Source: Diogma glabrata (Eukaryota; Arthropoda; Insecta; Diptera; Cylindrotomidae). Taken from it: DNA of 64,000 nucleotides. The stretch is taken from assembly GCA_963693315.1 (NCBI GenBank), contig OY856188.1, forward strand, positions 263,433,162 to 263,497,161, in the 5' to 3' direction. The position numbers and the translations under genes were made by a program. The notes beneath the pieces were generated by a model. The model was given only the letters and a program-made list of their open reading frames with translations. It ran no database searches and had not been told where the DNA came from. Position 1 is the stretch's first letter; every line of letters starts with the position of its first letter. Below are positions 1 to 11,828 of the stretch, piece after piece.

Positions 1-180
1 ATAAATTTCTAAACAGAGATAAAAAATACTTGTACTTTAACAAAGAGATTTATGTTTGATACACATCGCTGCCCAAACTAAAAACCATGTCCTCATAAAA
101 ATTTTTTGCCGAAAACCATATAAAAATCCTTAACCCAGACCAAAGTCTTGATATCTCAGAGCTGTGAGATTTCAGCCCAT
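1..180 (-). repeat. R1 dispersed repeat, outer-end fragment (copy a)
   Basis: Reverse-complement copy of the segment that opens the R1 copies at 11829 and 21128. The shared block contains a near-palindrome (CTCACAGCTCTGAG), then sequence around TCAAGACTTCGGTCTGGG and CTCTGTTTAGAAATTTAT. The outer end falls at about 180 and the rest of the element should lie left of the window. No ORF is present; class is unknown. Confidence 0.8.
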
Positions 181-3100
181 TTTGTTCATTATTTTTTCGA
201 ACAATTTTTTTCAACAAAAAATTTTAACCACTGAAGTTCGAAAAAATTATGAAAAATTCGAGTTTTAGTCGGACCAAAATTGATATATTTTTAGATAAGG
301 ATAGAACTTCGTTTTAAAAAAAAAGTTAAAATTTATTTGAATTTAAAATTTTTTGTTAATGGAAGTTGTATAAAAAAATTATAAAAATTAGAATTTTTAG
401 TCAGACTAAAATCGTTAAAATTAAATATCTCAAGAACACGAATTAACGCCTCTTTGCAAATTTGAAATAGTTTAGAACAAGGATCGAACTAGTTTCAGAA
501 AAAATATTAATTAATTTCAAATTGATCTTCGAGCCTAGCACCATCTTTAAAAAAGTTTTTATAATATTTTTATTTAAACATTAATTATAAAAACAATTAA
601 TTAATTTTTTTAACCGGCTAGCTAGTTGATCATCTATCAAACAAAACTAAGTTTGATGAAATCGGTATAGCCGTTCTTGATCAATTTAATTTCAAAGTTA
701 CATCGGATTGGCAGAATTTTCATTTTTCATGCATGCATGTTGCCGCCTATGCTCAAACTATGCACTTTAAAAAAAATGTAAAATAAGTAGTATTTTTTAT
801 TTTGTCTATATTACTTTACGAAAAGGATTTTCAGGAAAATCAAAAATGGTCAAGTTCAAATTTTTCACCTGTGTAGATCACGTGTAGATTTCCTATAAAT
901 TTGGAGTAATTATTTGTACTATATCAAAAAACATTATTAGTCGTCTGTGTAAAATTTCAACACATTTTTAAATTTTTGTGTGTAACTCTAAAGTATTAAA
1001 TTGAATTTGATCTTGGGATGTATAATTATCAAACTTTAAGGAAACATGGGTTAAATAACAAAAACAAGAGCTATGAGTCTCTCGAACACAAACACCTGTT
1101 GATTGGTATTCAATAACTTTAAGTACTCATGGTGACTCTAGTAATTTGATAAAACATCAATCGATTTTAAGTATCTTTCGGCTTACATTTATACTAACAA
1201 CAACCAATAAATAAAACAAGTCATTTATCAAAATTACCACACACGATATAAAAATTAATTTTCATTCACATAGGAAATGTTTAAAGTCTCGCATAAATTC
1301 ATCCAAAATAGGCATTTTATATGAAAATATATAAAAATTAAAACTTTCATTAGACAAAATATTTTCAATCATTTCAAACTTGTTTTGAAAATTTTAATCT
1401 ACTATTATTACATAAAATTTATTTATTAAAAAGTAAACATAATATTAAAAACGCAAAAAAAAATTTTCAAACTAAATATACCAACCACATGTTAAAATAA
1501 ATATTAACACATTTTTACTAATAAACTGATTATATCAACTATCCCATAATAATTATTTTCTTTCAAACTTAAATCAAAGACAAATTGTCGCCATTATCGT
1601 ATGTATAAGAAAAAATTTATTATGAAAAGAAAATAATAAAGTTTACATGAAAACAAATTGAGAAAGAAGAAAAAAAAAATAATTATTATTTTATGCATAA
1701 AATATTTAAATTTATTTTTCATTCATTAAAAATTATAAAGGTTTCTTTTTGTTTAAAGAATTGTATAAGAATTATATTTTGTCGTTTAAGTTTTTTCGGT
1801 TCATTGATTCTCATAACAATTTTTGTAATAGCAATTAGATACAGTAGAGTAATAGGTGTGTACTGTAGCTGCTTCAAATGTATCAACAAAATTTTTCATT
1901 TCGACAAATTTCCACTTTCACCTCTAGAGACAAATAGATTACAAAATCAATTATTTTATTATACAACTAGTTAATTTGTTTAAAGTGAAACAACTCTGAC
2001 AAGGTCTAGTTTCGATCTAAATATTTATAGTTTACCTCATAATATTATTAGACCACATATAAACAAATAAATATTGTAAACATACTCGATTTCATTTCTC
2101 GCTTGGTTACATTTTCCTCTCATTTCCACAAATTTTCTGAACAATTTTATTAATTCGTACATTTACGATCATTTCATCAGAATTTTTTTAAATCTGTATT
2201 GAAAACATGTATTTCATTTTTTCATACAATTTTATATATTTCATATACGTGAAATAGCTAACGTACAAAATAATCCAGTTTTCCTGCTTTCGTAAGATTG
2301 ATCATAATATGTTTTATTTTTCTATGAAATTTTCTTAATTTCGAAGATGAGTTGTTAAGTCAATTTATTAGCAAGTTATAAGCAGCACGTCCACCATACG
2401 TTAATTTCCTACTAATTCTAACAAATGTATAATGGTATATGATAAACTTAATCTTAATTTTGTCTTTCTGTCTATATCTTTAAGATTAACTATTTAATAA
2501 CTAATCTTTATATAGATTAAAAAATTAAAAAAATTATCTTCTGATTCGGTTTTGTCTGATGTTTCTCTTCGTTCGATTGATTTTTTTATATATTTATTTT
2601 ATAAAACAAAAAAGTTGTTTTCTGTGTAACATAAATCTATTTATTCTTATTTTCCATTTTCATGTGTAAAAATTTTTCTTGCTTATCGTAGATACTCTCA
2701 ATATATTCACGCGTCAGTTGTTGAAAATAATAAAACATTTTTCTTAAAACATATTTGCGATCGGCGAAATTATAAAATTAAAAAAAATAATAATAATAAT
2801 AAAGAAATAAAGAAAAACCAGTAATAGTTTGTCTTTCATCTAGACATCATCACTACTTAACAAACAAAAAAAGTTTTATTATAAATTTTTAAAAGAAAAA
2901 CAGTTTCTTATGTTTTTTTTACGTTTAAGACGGTTAAAAAAAAAAATTTTTTTAAAAGGTGAAAATATGCAGTTTTATTTTTATTCAGAAGAAACAAATT
3001 TTTTCTTATCATTTTAAATTAAAACATTTTCGTGTGATTTAAATTTAAGATTAAAAAAATAAACTGTCGAATAAAATTTTAACTGTGTCAGTTAAATAGA

Positions 3101-3940
3101 CAAAACATTATATTATTTTGTGTTGTTGAAAATTAAAAAAAAAATAAAAAAAGCATAATAAACCACATCAACCTTAATAAAAAATGAGAACCTCTTTAAT
3201 AAATTCAACCTAATCTTAGATCAATATGTGCTGTAAAAGAATTATCAAGCCTTAGGAAGTAGTAGAAAAGTGAATGAAATATTAGCATATATCGTGGAAA
3301 AAAAGAAAATAAATTTATTATTCCTTGAGTGAAGTTACGCACGTAAGATTAGTTCGGTTTTGATTGTTACACATAAGATATTTTTCGAGTTTCAAAGGAA
3401 ATGATGCATTTAAATAGAGAAATAGGAAATCCATTCTCAGGTAATTTTGTTGTTACACAAATCACGTGAACTACAAATTTTATTATTTTTTTTAAACAGG
3501 TAAGCTAACTCAAATTTGGCTAACTGTTTGTTACATATTAAATACTTTTACATACGTACATGCTACAGTCAAGCAAAAGTCTAATAAAAACGTACGACAT
3601 TCGTTAACTCAGTTAATTATGAACTTTTTTTAAGATTTTAAATAAGATTGTATTAAATTTTTAATTTGAATATTTTTTCTGATACTGAAGATTACCGGCT
3701 TTCAAAGTATTCTTATTCGTTACATTTAAGATTAATGTAGAAATTTTTTTAAGTAAGAAGCATTAACATACATTAGAATCTTAATTAATTTGTGCGATGG
3801 GACCATTTGTTAAAATTTTTAAAAAATCTTTTCTCAACAGTTTTAAATTTTTAATTATCATAGTAGATCAAATTATGGTCACGAATGATATTACAAACTT
3901 TTCCTGCATCTAATTTTTTTATTACTTTTGATCTACGAGT
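181..3940. other. A+T-rich sequence without a recognisable gene
   Basis: About 220-720 looks like a decayed repeat: the block around 'ttagtcggaccaaaat' near 265 recurs in diverged form near 400 as 'ttagtcagactaaaat', and the 640-700 stretch resembles generic insect interspersed-repeat text. The remainder is low-complexity A/T with short simple runs, for example (ATA)n near 2790. The small open frames here have no coding character. Confidence 0.6.
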
Positions 3941-4140
3941 ATGAGAACCAAGCAGTTTCTACTATTGACAAACTTACTTACTATTGGTAAAATTTTGATC
4001 TGTAGTGAAAACTATATTGACAACAGTTCAATTTGCTGTTGCTTAATATTTGATCAACTTAGATACACTGGAGTAAATCGCAAGAATGTCTGTCAGGGAA
4101 AAACTTCCTCATATCAATTGAATAATCAGTGTCATAGAAT

Positions 4141-4185
4141 ACTAGCACTCTAGGGGGAGGGATTCTAACGTAATAGAGTGCTAGT
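4141..4185. repeat. Perfect 12-bp inverted repeat
   Basis: ACTAGCACTCTA at 4141-4152 is exactly mirrored by TAGAGTGCTAGT at 4174-4185. The 21-nt spacer starts with a G-rich tract (GGGGGAGGGATTC). It sits just inside the LTR-element remnant; the G tract resembles a polypurine tract, but no LTR start follows it convincingly. Confidence 0.7.
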
Positions 4186-4490
4186 GGATAAAAGTGCTGA
4201 TGATTCGTTGAACCCAAAACCTAACCAAATGACCAGGCAAAGAAGGAAGTGGTGTAAACAACAAAATCCAGCCATCTATTGCCTGGCATCTTGACTACCT
4301 CTGGCATTCCTAGTATCACCAAGAAACATTCACAGTACTAGGGGACGTGGAAGTGTAAGACCCGTTAAGAAATAGTTCCAAAAGTTAATTTTGAAGGAAA
4401 TTTTCTTCACAAAAAAAAATGTCCAAGATGATAAAATTAAGAAGCGACTCATCAAAGGTATCATTAATCCCAGTAACAACCCTTGAAGAA
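4186..4490 (-). mobile_element. Leader remnant of an LTR retrotransposon (minus strand)
   Basis: This stretch is richer in G+C than its surroundings. Read on the minus strand it lies directly downstream of a tRNA primer-binding site, where the 5' leader of an LTR element is expected. No gag or pol similarity could be read in any frame, so the body appears deleted. The limits are approximate. Confidence 0.45.
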
Positions 4491-4508
4491 GCCCCACGTT
4501 GGGCGCCA
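4491..4508 (-). other. Primer-binding site, tRNA-Lys(CUU)
   Basis: On the minus strand this reads TGGCGCCCAACGTGGGGC, an exact 18-nt complement of the 3' end of insect tRNA-Lys(CUU) including CCA, from known tRNA sequence. Three bases separate it from an LTR end of the form ...TTCATTACA, the normal spacing. It is the clearest remaining mark of an LTR retrotransposon here. Confidence 0.8.
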
Positions 4509-4511
4509 ATA

Positions 4512-4664
4512 TGTAATGAACACTGTGCATTCCTGATAATGGAATCACAATCTGGAACATTTGAGGAATTGTGTGGCTTGAGATTAAATTTCCGACTAAC
4601 TGCAGTCTGTGAGTTCGATTATGCCTCCCCACAATCCATCACAAATGCTGAATTGAGTCCGTAT
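4512..4664 (-). mobile_element. LTR remnant (minus strand), 3' end at 4512
   Basis: In plus orientation the segment starts TGTAATGAAC at 4512, the complement of a canonical LTR end in ...CA. It lies three bases from the primer site. It is unusually G+C rich locally. The partner LTR was not found in the window and the outer limit is uncertain, because a minisatellite begins at about 4665. Confidence 0.5.
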
Positions 4665-4860
4665 CATAACATCGAAAAATCAAATCTTCGAATGAAATCA
4701 CAAAATCGAAAGTTCATACCACCGAATTTCATATCATCGAAAGTTCATATTGTCGAAAAGGCATAGCATCGAAAGATCATATCACCGAAAATCATATCAT
4801 CGAAAATTTGATTCACAAAATCGAAAAATCATATCATCGAAAATCGTAAAATCGAAAAGA
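4665..4860. repeat. Degenerate ~17-bp minisatellite (ATCATCGAAAATTCAT type)
   Basis: About a dozen imperfect units built on 'catatcatcgaaa(a/g)ttcat' run head to tail, with the CGAAA core kept in nearly all of them. Unit length varies between about 13 and 20 bases. It joins the LTR remnant on one side and an R1 fragment on the other. Confidence 0.7.
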
Positions 4861-4867
4861 AATCTTA

Positions 4868-5275
4868 TCATGCTGCCGGTTGGCCGTCCGATCTAGAAAA
4901 CGTTGGAGTGATTGCAAAATTTTTTTTCTCAGAAGAGCCGAAAGGGCGATGTTGGGTGTTCGATAGCTGTACCAGAAGTGTGTGTAAAAAAATCACAAAG
5001 TGTGTCAAAACACGAAAATTACCCTATTTTTGCTTTAAAAAGTTTTATATATGATTACGAGAAGTGAATGTGGAGAAATCTTGATGGTTGGCATTGGTAT
5101 GTGAGACCAGGACCTTAATTATTGTATTATAAGTGTCAAAAAATACTGTCAAGTATGTCAAAAGAATGATTTTCATTTATTTTTTAACCAAATTTTTTCG
5201 AAAAAAATAAAATTAAGGATGTAATTATTTGAAAGATTTCAAATGTAATTGAACATGAAATTGGACATGGAATAT
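4868..5275 (-). repeat. R1 dispersed repeat, inner fragment (copy d)
   Basis: On the minus strand it matches the 3' part of the R1 copies at about 12820-13280 and 21690-22350. Shared blocks include the GACACACTT repeats, 'ctcacataccaatnccnaccatcaagatttctcca' type text (broken here by substitutions), 'ttccggtacag' and 'cctttcgg', and a CGGCC-rich end. The A-end block is missing, so this is a truncated copy. Confidence 0.7.
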
Positions 5276-5499
5276 GTTTCTATCCAGTTTCAACTTCAAC
5301 ATTAAAATATTTCATTCACCCCATCATTTGTAATTGATCCAACCTTCAATGCTTGTTTTTTACCAGCCAATCATTGTGAATCATATATAAATATTAATAC
5401 AATAACAATAACCTAAAAAAAACATATAGTTAATTGATGAATAGATGATGGTCAAATTTTGTTATAACTCAACTCGTGGCAATAATTTCAATGTTAAGC

Positions 5500-6009
5500 T
5501 AGAAACACGGCAAAGTTTTTTTCGTCGGAGAAATTTTAGAGTCTATTTCTAATTTATCGTCAGCGCTGATTATTGCCAGATATCAATTTTATTTTTATTT
5601 GGCTGCAAGGGTAATTTTTAATGTTATTGTGACAGTGCCCCCAACTGAAAAATATGATTTTCTGATGTTTTTCGCGTTTCTGAGGTTGTAATCGTTTTGT
5701 TTTGAGTTGTCAACTGAATTTTCAGTTTATGTTCAAAGTTCGGTTTTATTCATTTACATATTTTCATAATTGGTATTTTGGGTTTTATTTTTAAAATTAG
5801 TTATTAGCAGAAAAATTATTATTATTTATTTATTAGTAAAAATTAGTTATTTTTAAAATTGCAATTTGTGAAATTCCTTTTTCACAAAAAACAAAGTATT
5901 TTAGTTTATGCAATTTTATTTATGACAGCTTTTCACGCTGACGCCTTTGTTGCGAAATTGTAGACGTTTTTTTTTATCGTCCGACGTTATCGTCCGTATT
6001 GTGTTTCTA
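5500..6009. mobile_element. Possible ~510-bp TIR element
   Basis: TAGAAACAC at 5500-5508 and GTGTTTCTA at 6001-6009 form short inverted ends, with weaker similarity further out and CGTCGG/GTCCGACG-type motifs just inside both ends. No transposase ORF and no convincing target duplication are seen, so it would be a non-autonomous DNA element. Confidence 0.4.
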
Positions 6010-6039
6010 CCTTTAATGTAAATGAAAAACAATATCTGC

Positions 6040-6425
6040 ATCCAAACTGATCATATAAGTGATTGCTGAATAGTAACAATACAACAACCATTCGATGCGC
6101 CAATGGTACCGACGATTGCTGAATACGAATAATAAATCAATATAACAGGCAATCGTTGCGCCAATCGTCGAACCGGCGAATGTTGAATACGAATAATAAA
6201 TCAATATAAAAGAAACCGTTGCGCCAAAGCCACAGGTGATTGTTGTACAATATCAATAAAGCAATATAATACAAATCGTTCCGCCTAATTTAAAAGGCGT
6301 TTTTGAATAAAAATATTAATATGATATGACTCAATGGTTACGCCAATGCTACTGGCAATTTTTGAATACGAACAATAAATCAATACAACAGCCAATCGTT
6401 GCGCCAAAGTACCAAAATATCTAGC
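6040..6425. repeat. ~61-bp minisatellite, about six units
   Basis: The anchor GCGCCAA recurs at about 6097, 6158, 6221, 6281, 6340 and 6401, giving a spacing of 59-63. Each unit also carries 'gaatacgaataataaatcaa' and 'caatcgtt' type text. Units have diverged considerably. The array begins about 30 bases after the putative TIR element at 5500-6009. Confidence 0.8.
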
Positions 6426-7045
6426 ATAGAAATGATTGAATAATGTCATACTTTTAACTTTATTTTAAAAAATGTATAAAGTTCCTTAAAAATGTTGGAT
6501 TGTTTAATTTTTATTATATTTTTTTTTAATTCAGTCTATATCTATTTTTATTTGTTCTAAATAGCTCTTTTGTTCTCTTATTGCTCTTTGGAGAGATTTT
6601 ACAATAATATTTTAGCTTTGTTCTCTTTGTCAATCATTGAATAATATTCTTCAGCCGATGATAGAACACGCGAAACGCATGCAATATGTTTTTCTATTCT
6701 GTTATCGTCAATTTGGATTTAAATTCCCGGCCTATACGGTAAAAAGATGGATCAAAAACTATCTACTTTTTAATTAAATTTTGGTTAAAATGTCAAAACA
6801 TCGTATCTTAATCGTCATTAATTTTTTTCTATATCCAATATAATTAATACAAAATTAATTTATTTATATTTTGAAAAGATTTATTACTATCATTAGACCA
6901 ATTAAATAGGACACATTTTTTTGTCCGCAATAGGGCATATTTCGGTTTCAAAACCTATAGGAAATATAAGCAATAAATCTTGCATAAAAGTTTGCTAGCT
7001 CTAAAAACTTTTTAAAGTAGATTTATCATAGAGCTTGAGTTTTAA
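6426..7045. other. A+T-rich sequence, nothing recognised
   Basis: No long frame, no splice-flanked coding block and no clear repeat structure were found. Confidence 0.5.
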
Positions 7046-7095
7046 GTAAAGCTACCATTATCTTCGGGACTTTCCGAAGATAATGGTAGCTTTAC
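7046..7095. repeat. Perfect 22-bp stem hairpin with 6-nt loop
   Basis: Arm 7046-7067 begins GTAAAGCTACC and arm 7074-7095 is its exact reverse complement; the loop is GACTTT. A perfect 22-bp stem is unusual in sequence this A+T rich. At 50 nt it is shorter than a typical insect pre-microRNA. Confidence 0.9.
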
Positions 7096-8146
7096 CTTTA
7101 TTCTCGATGGTTTATGATCACTTTTCGAAATGTACGCTTGTTAAAAATAAACAACCTAGATTTGCCCCGTTTTCATTATATTTAGAATATATTATTACTT
7201 TTTTTGCTATGCTTCTCTCTTTGATTTTACGATTGCGTTTATATTTCTTCCACTTTGATGTAAATAATCATCCGTAGTGGCTTTAATTTTTTTTTTAACT
7301 TATTACTTTGGATCTTCTTCAGCTACTGGATCAAACAGTTTGCCTACTAATAAACCGCAGACAACACGATCTTTGAATATGTTATAAATCTATTGGTCGA
7401 ATTTGCTTTATACTCACAAAATCTTTACCCGTAAATACCAATCATTAACTGATTATTTACTGGTAAAATTTTGGCTGTTGTACTGCTAGAATATAATTTT
7501 CCTCTTTCTCAATAAACTGAGGCAAGAGGTACGAAATAATCTTCTAATTTTAGAATTAAACCGTTGTAGCTAACATCAACAGGCTTTACTAGATCGTGTA
7601 AACTTTTTAAAATTTTGTAGAGTTTCCGTAGTTTCCGTACTTGCTATTAAAATAGACGATTTGTCTTTTCGTTGATATTTAATAGCTTCAGCATGTTTTC
7701 GAAACGTTATTTGAAAATTATGAGGTATTGAGGTTATTAAAAAAAATCACTTTTGTTGAATGTTGGTTTTCCTTTTTGTGTGAATTTTTCTGGTTTTTTT
7801 CCTCGTCGCCAAGTGAAATGTTTGTTTATTCAAACATAAATGAAAACAAAAACATTTGATAAAATTTCGTTATTTTGTTATCCTTTCTTTAAAAAAATGG
7901 AGCTAATGTAACAAATACCAATTTAGTTTCGAAGCAAAGGGAAATCACTGTAGTTTCAACATTTTCATTTGTTACCTTTAAGTATAACGATGCTTTGCAT
8001 GTCTGTTGTTATTTTGACTTTACAAAACTGTATTTTATAGATTTAATATGTTTTTAATATTAATAAACCAAAAATTTTCTGGAAAACCTTGTTTTTGTAA
8101 CTGAATGATAATTTTTCGCAGTTTTTGTAACAAGAATTTAGTTAAT
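7096..8146. other. A+T-rich sequence, nothing recognised
   Basis: Contains only short unconvincing frames. No exon-like or transposase-like protein similarity was seen. Confidence 0.5.
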
Positions 8147-10240
8147 TTTTAGGGTTCCGTTTTTTGTACGGAACACTATTGGTGAGAGTACAACGTGTTT
8201 TTCACATTATTTCGATTATCTCGTGAACCATTAATCCGATGAACTTAAAATTTGAGGTGCTTATAAAACTAACCTATCCACACAAGATTGCGGGTTAAAA
8301 AATAAATAAAGTTGTGTTCGTTTGTTTTAAAGAGGTACGATGTGAAGCCTTTGAAAATATATTTTGTTTTATCGAAACGAGTCATATAAAAGGGCTTCAT
8401 TTCAGCATTGTTTAAAAATATATTTTGGAATTTTACACCTCACCATTTTTTGTATAATTTGGAAAAATGACGTTTTCTCGATATTTTATTGCCCCGATTA
8501 ACTCCGACCCTACTTCATCGAAAATCTTGAAATATATTTGGAATGATAGAAAAATGAGTAGGTTTTTAATGAAAAATATAGAAAAGTGGCAGACACTCAT
8601 AACTATATTTATTAAAGGGGTGGGAATGTTAAGGGGTAAAAACATCATTTAAAACCAGGTCATGTGGGGTGTCATTTGAAAGAGCACTTGATTTTAGAAA
8701 TATTGCCATTTCTTTAGAATTTTTCAATGCATAGTTTTTGAATTCTTATCAATAAAGTGACACAAAAAGTTGGTCCCCCCCCCTTGCATTTCGAGCCTAA
8801 TTAACAGAAAAATTTGAAAAAATTCACAGAGACAGGAAGTTTGCTATATTTTGAACGAAAATTATAGCGAACTCTCAAATAATTATATTTCTGTGTGTTT
8901 AGGGGATGGGTGTAAAGAGGGTAAAAAAAAACTTTTTTGACCAAAATGAGTGGGGTATCATTTGAAAGAACACCAAATTTTCAAAATACTGCAATTTTTT
9001 TTAGAATTTTGCGGTACACAGTTTTTAAGTTATTCTTAAAAATGTGCAAATTCCAGACCGTTCAGACCGTTAACCCAAAATGTCCCCGGGCTTCGAGATA
9101 CAGCCCTTCTAAATTTTTCCACTTATGTGTTGGAACGTCCAGAATTGAGGCAGATAAAGGATACGTACATTTGGAAGAAATATTTGAAATGAAAAATTAA
9201 ATGGACCTCTTCATACATTTGACCCCTCTAAAGGTCATCACGGTGGAGCTATGAATAATTTTTTTAAAATTGTTATTCATATTTTGAGTTTTTTGTATGG
9301 GAACCCCCCTAAGGGTTGCAGATGAGGTGTGGATGACTTGGGGTAAAATATTACGATTAAAAAAATATTAGGACCTTGTCTTACATTTACCACATCTAGG
9401 AGTCACTTTGGGCCAGTTACAGCTAATTTAGAGATTTTTCCACTTATGTATGGGGACGTCCAGAAGGGAGACAGATAGGGGATAGGTATCTTTGGAAGAA
9501 ATGTTTGAAATGAAAAATTAAATGGACTTACTCATACATTTGACCCCTCTAAAGGTCATCACGGTGGAGCTATGAATTATTTTTTTAAATTTTTATTCAT
9601 ATTTTGAGTTTTTTGTATGGGAACCCCCTAAGGGTTGAAGATGGGGTGTGGATGACTTAGGGTGAAATATTACGATTAAAAAAATATTAGGACCTTGTCA
9701 TACATTTGCCACATCTAGGAGTCACTTTGGGCCAGTTACAGTCAATTTATGCAAAAAATTGATTTTCCCTACGTTTCCCTAAAAAAACTTGTTTGGACTC
9801 AAACGAGTGGGGTGTCATTTGAAAGAGCACTTAATTTAAGAAACATTGCAATATTTTTTAGAATTTTGCGATGCACAGTTTTTTAGTTATTGATAAAAAA
9901 AGTGCTATTTTAAGTGTATGTATACCACCCTATATTTCGACGCTGATAGAACAAATATTCCCAATTTAAACCATTAAAATACTGGTTAAATCTTTCTTTA
10001 GTTAACATAAACAGCTTTGGATAAGATTTAACCTCAAGTAACATTTTTGATCAATGTAGATGTGATTGACATTTACTATTGACGTCTACGATTAAACATT
10101 TATTCTGTTGTGCGTCCATAGTCTGGCGATATAAAGAGTTTACAACATAACTTTATATCATTTATTTTTGATATTATGTTCTTTTACATTCACGGAACCC
10201 TTGGCGAGCGAATTTTATTCGCACTTGTCCGACTTTTGTT
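8147..10240. mobile_element. R2: ~2.1-kb non-autonomous repeat element
   Basis: The left end reads AGGGTTCCGTTTTTTGTACGGAACAC and the right end ACGGAACCCTTGGCGAGCG followed by TTCGCACTTGTCCGACTTTTG. These terminal features resemble a repeat family common in insect genomes, from general knowledge. The interior holds three diverged copies of a 'GGGGTGTCATTTGAAAGAGCA' type block (about 8667, 8947 and 9804) and a 321-bp tandem duplication. No protein-coding frame is credible. Confidence 0.65.
9113..9754. repeat. 321-bp tandem duplication inside R2
   Basis: Two consecutive units (about 9113-9433 and 9434-9754) share the same ordered blocks: TTTTTCCACTTATGT, GACCCCTCTAAAGGTCATCA, GGTGTGGATGACTT and CACTTTGGGCCAGTTACAG. 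Similarity is high but not perfect. Confidence 0.85.
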
Positions 10241-11828
10241 TTTCTTTTATTTTGTACTTTCAGTTTATCTTAGTTTTTTCTAGCTTATTTCCTTTTCAAG
10301 AACCGGAATACTCCCCCAAAAACTGGTTACAATAATTTTAATTTGGGTTTATATTCTGAATCACTAAATCCTAAATCACGGTTAAAATTTACATTAACAC
10401 AAAAATTCGATTGTCAGTATCAAAACTAGAATAAAACTGTGAACAACAATTTAGCTCGTCGATTTAGCTACGGTCCAGGAGTTCACTAACTATGCTGCCT
10501 AAAAAAAGTATTATAATAGTGTTACGAGTTTAAGTTTTAACTGAATAATCGTATTGGTAATGTCTCCTTTAACTTTAGTCAAATTTTATATGACGATATC
10601 CAAACACGGTTTATCAACTTTACTTTAATTAGAGCAAGACTAGCGTTTCGTTTTAATCCCAGTTTACCCGCTTATATACACAGGTTTTAAATACGAGGTT
10701 TAGGTAAATTAAATGTTCAAAATAAACTGTTCCACTCCATTTGCTTCATGCAATAATCAAAATTCGTTTATCGTTTGTTTTTCTTTTAACCATCAATTGA
10801 AGAATAATAATTACAAATAATTTTATAATAACTTTACTTTGAAATTTCATAAACTTTTTTCAAAAAATGAATCAATATTGGGATTTCATTTTTCGTTTTT
10901 TTTATATCATTTCATCGGTTTTGGAATAGGGCAATATCATGCGGCTCTTCACGGAGCAAACTGCGTCTGTCATTGAAAATTTATATCGAACTACATATAT
11001 CAGATTTTTTTTCCGCAGGATTATTGATTCCAGAATTTTTTTAAAAATTTTCTTGTTGCAGTTGAATTTTCTTAAGAGTGAAAAATTTTACCTTCGCACA
11101 TATAAAAAATAACGAAATTTTCTTTTGGTTTTTATTTGTCACATTTTTCTTCTCTTCAAATTTATTTTGTAGCAGACAACGTTTCTTTAACCAACGAGAT
11201 AAAAGCAACAAAAACCAAAATTATTTTTCAGATTTTTTATCAAACCATTTATTTGTGATATTATGGAAAATGGATTTCCAATTCATCTCTTCATTTCCAA
11301 ATAAATAAAACTTTATTGTTACATCGTTATTACATCACCTTTCTATCAGTTTTACGGAAAATTGCTAGATAAATAATATTTAAATAAAATACATATGTGT
11401 TAATATGTTTAAAAAATAAAACAAAGTAATTGTCTCGTGTAGAATGAGTTTTGTCGCTTGCGCATGCTCCACTGAAAACTTTTAGACTTCTATCGTTAAA
11501 ATGGCTTAATTTTTAAAATCAGCTTAATAAAAAAATATTGCAATGAACACACTTTCTGGAAATAAACTAAAACCTAACAAATATATTTCACAAATCAGAT
11601 AGTACAGTATGTAAATTTTAGTTTTCTTCAGGAATCCTTTCTACGCCACATATTGAATAACCATTATACTGTTTACTACCTTCCTTTTCTTTATTAAAAA
11701 TGGTATAAGAGAGTTTCTAATCTGAATGTTTGCTGTCATACTGACCTCAAACTCAACAAACAAGAATTTTTAGGTGATTGGCACGAGTCCTTTATTTTTG
11801 CATAAATAAATTAAACGATAAGATATGG
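10241..11828. other. A+T-rich sequence, nothing recognised
   Basis: No exon or transposable-element protein could be read. Short open frames, for example near 11078-11308, are composition driven. Confidence 0.5.

Noticed and set aside
747..775. Possible upstream cv-c exon (Tyr-Ala-Gln-like codons)
   Set aside because: The short match occurs without the expected preceding residues, without splice sites and within repeat-like sequence.
4152..4166. Polypurine tract of a plus-strand LTR element
   Set aside because: GGGGGAGGG is PPT-like, but the following sequence lacks an LTR start, and the primer site nearby shows the element runs on the minus strand.
4330..4766. Overlapping ORFs on both strands around 4.3-4.8 kb
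   Set aside because: Both run across the LTR/primer-site border and into a minisatellite; neither resembles a known protein.
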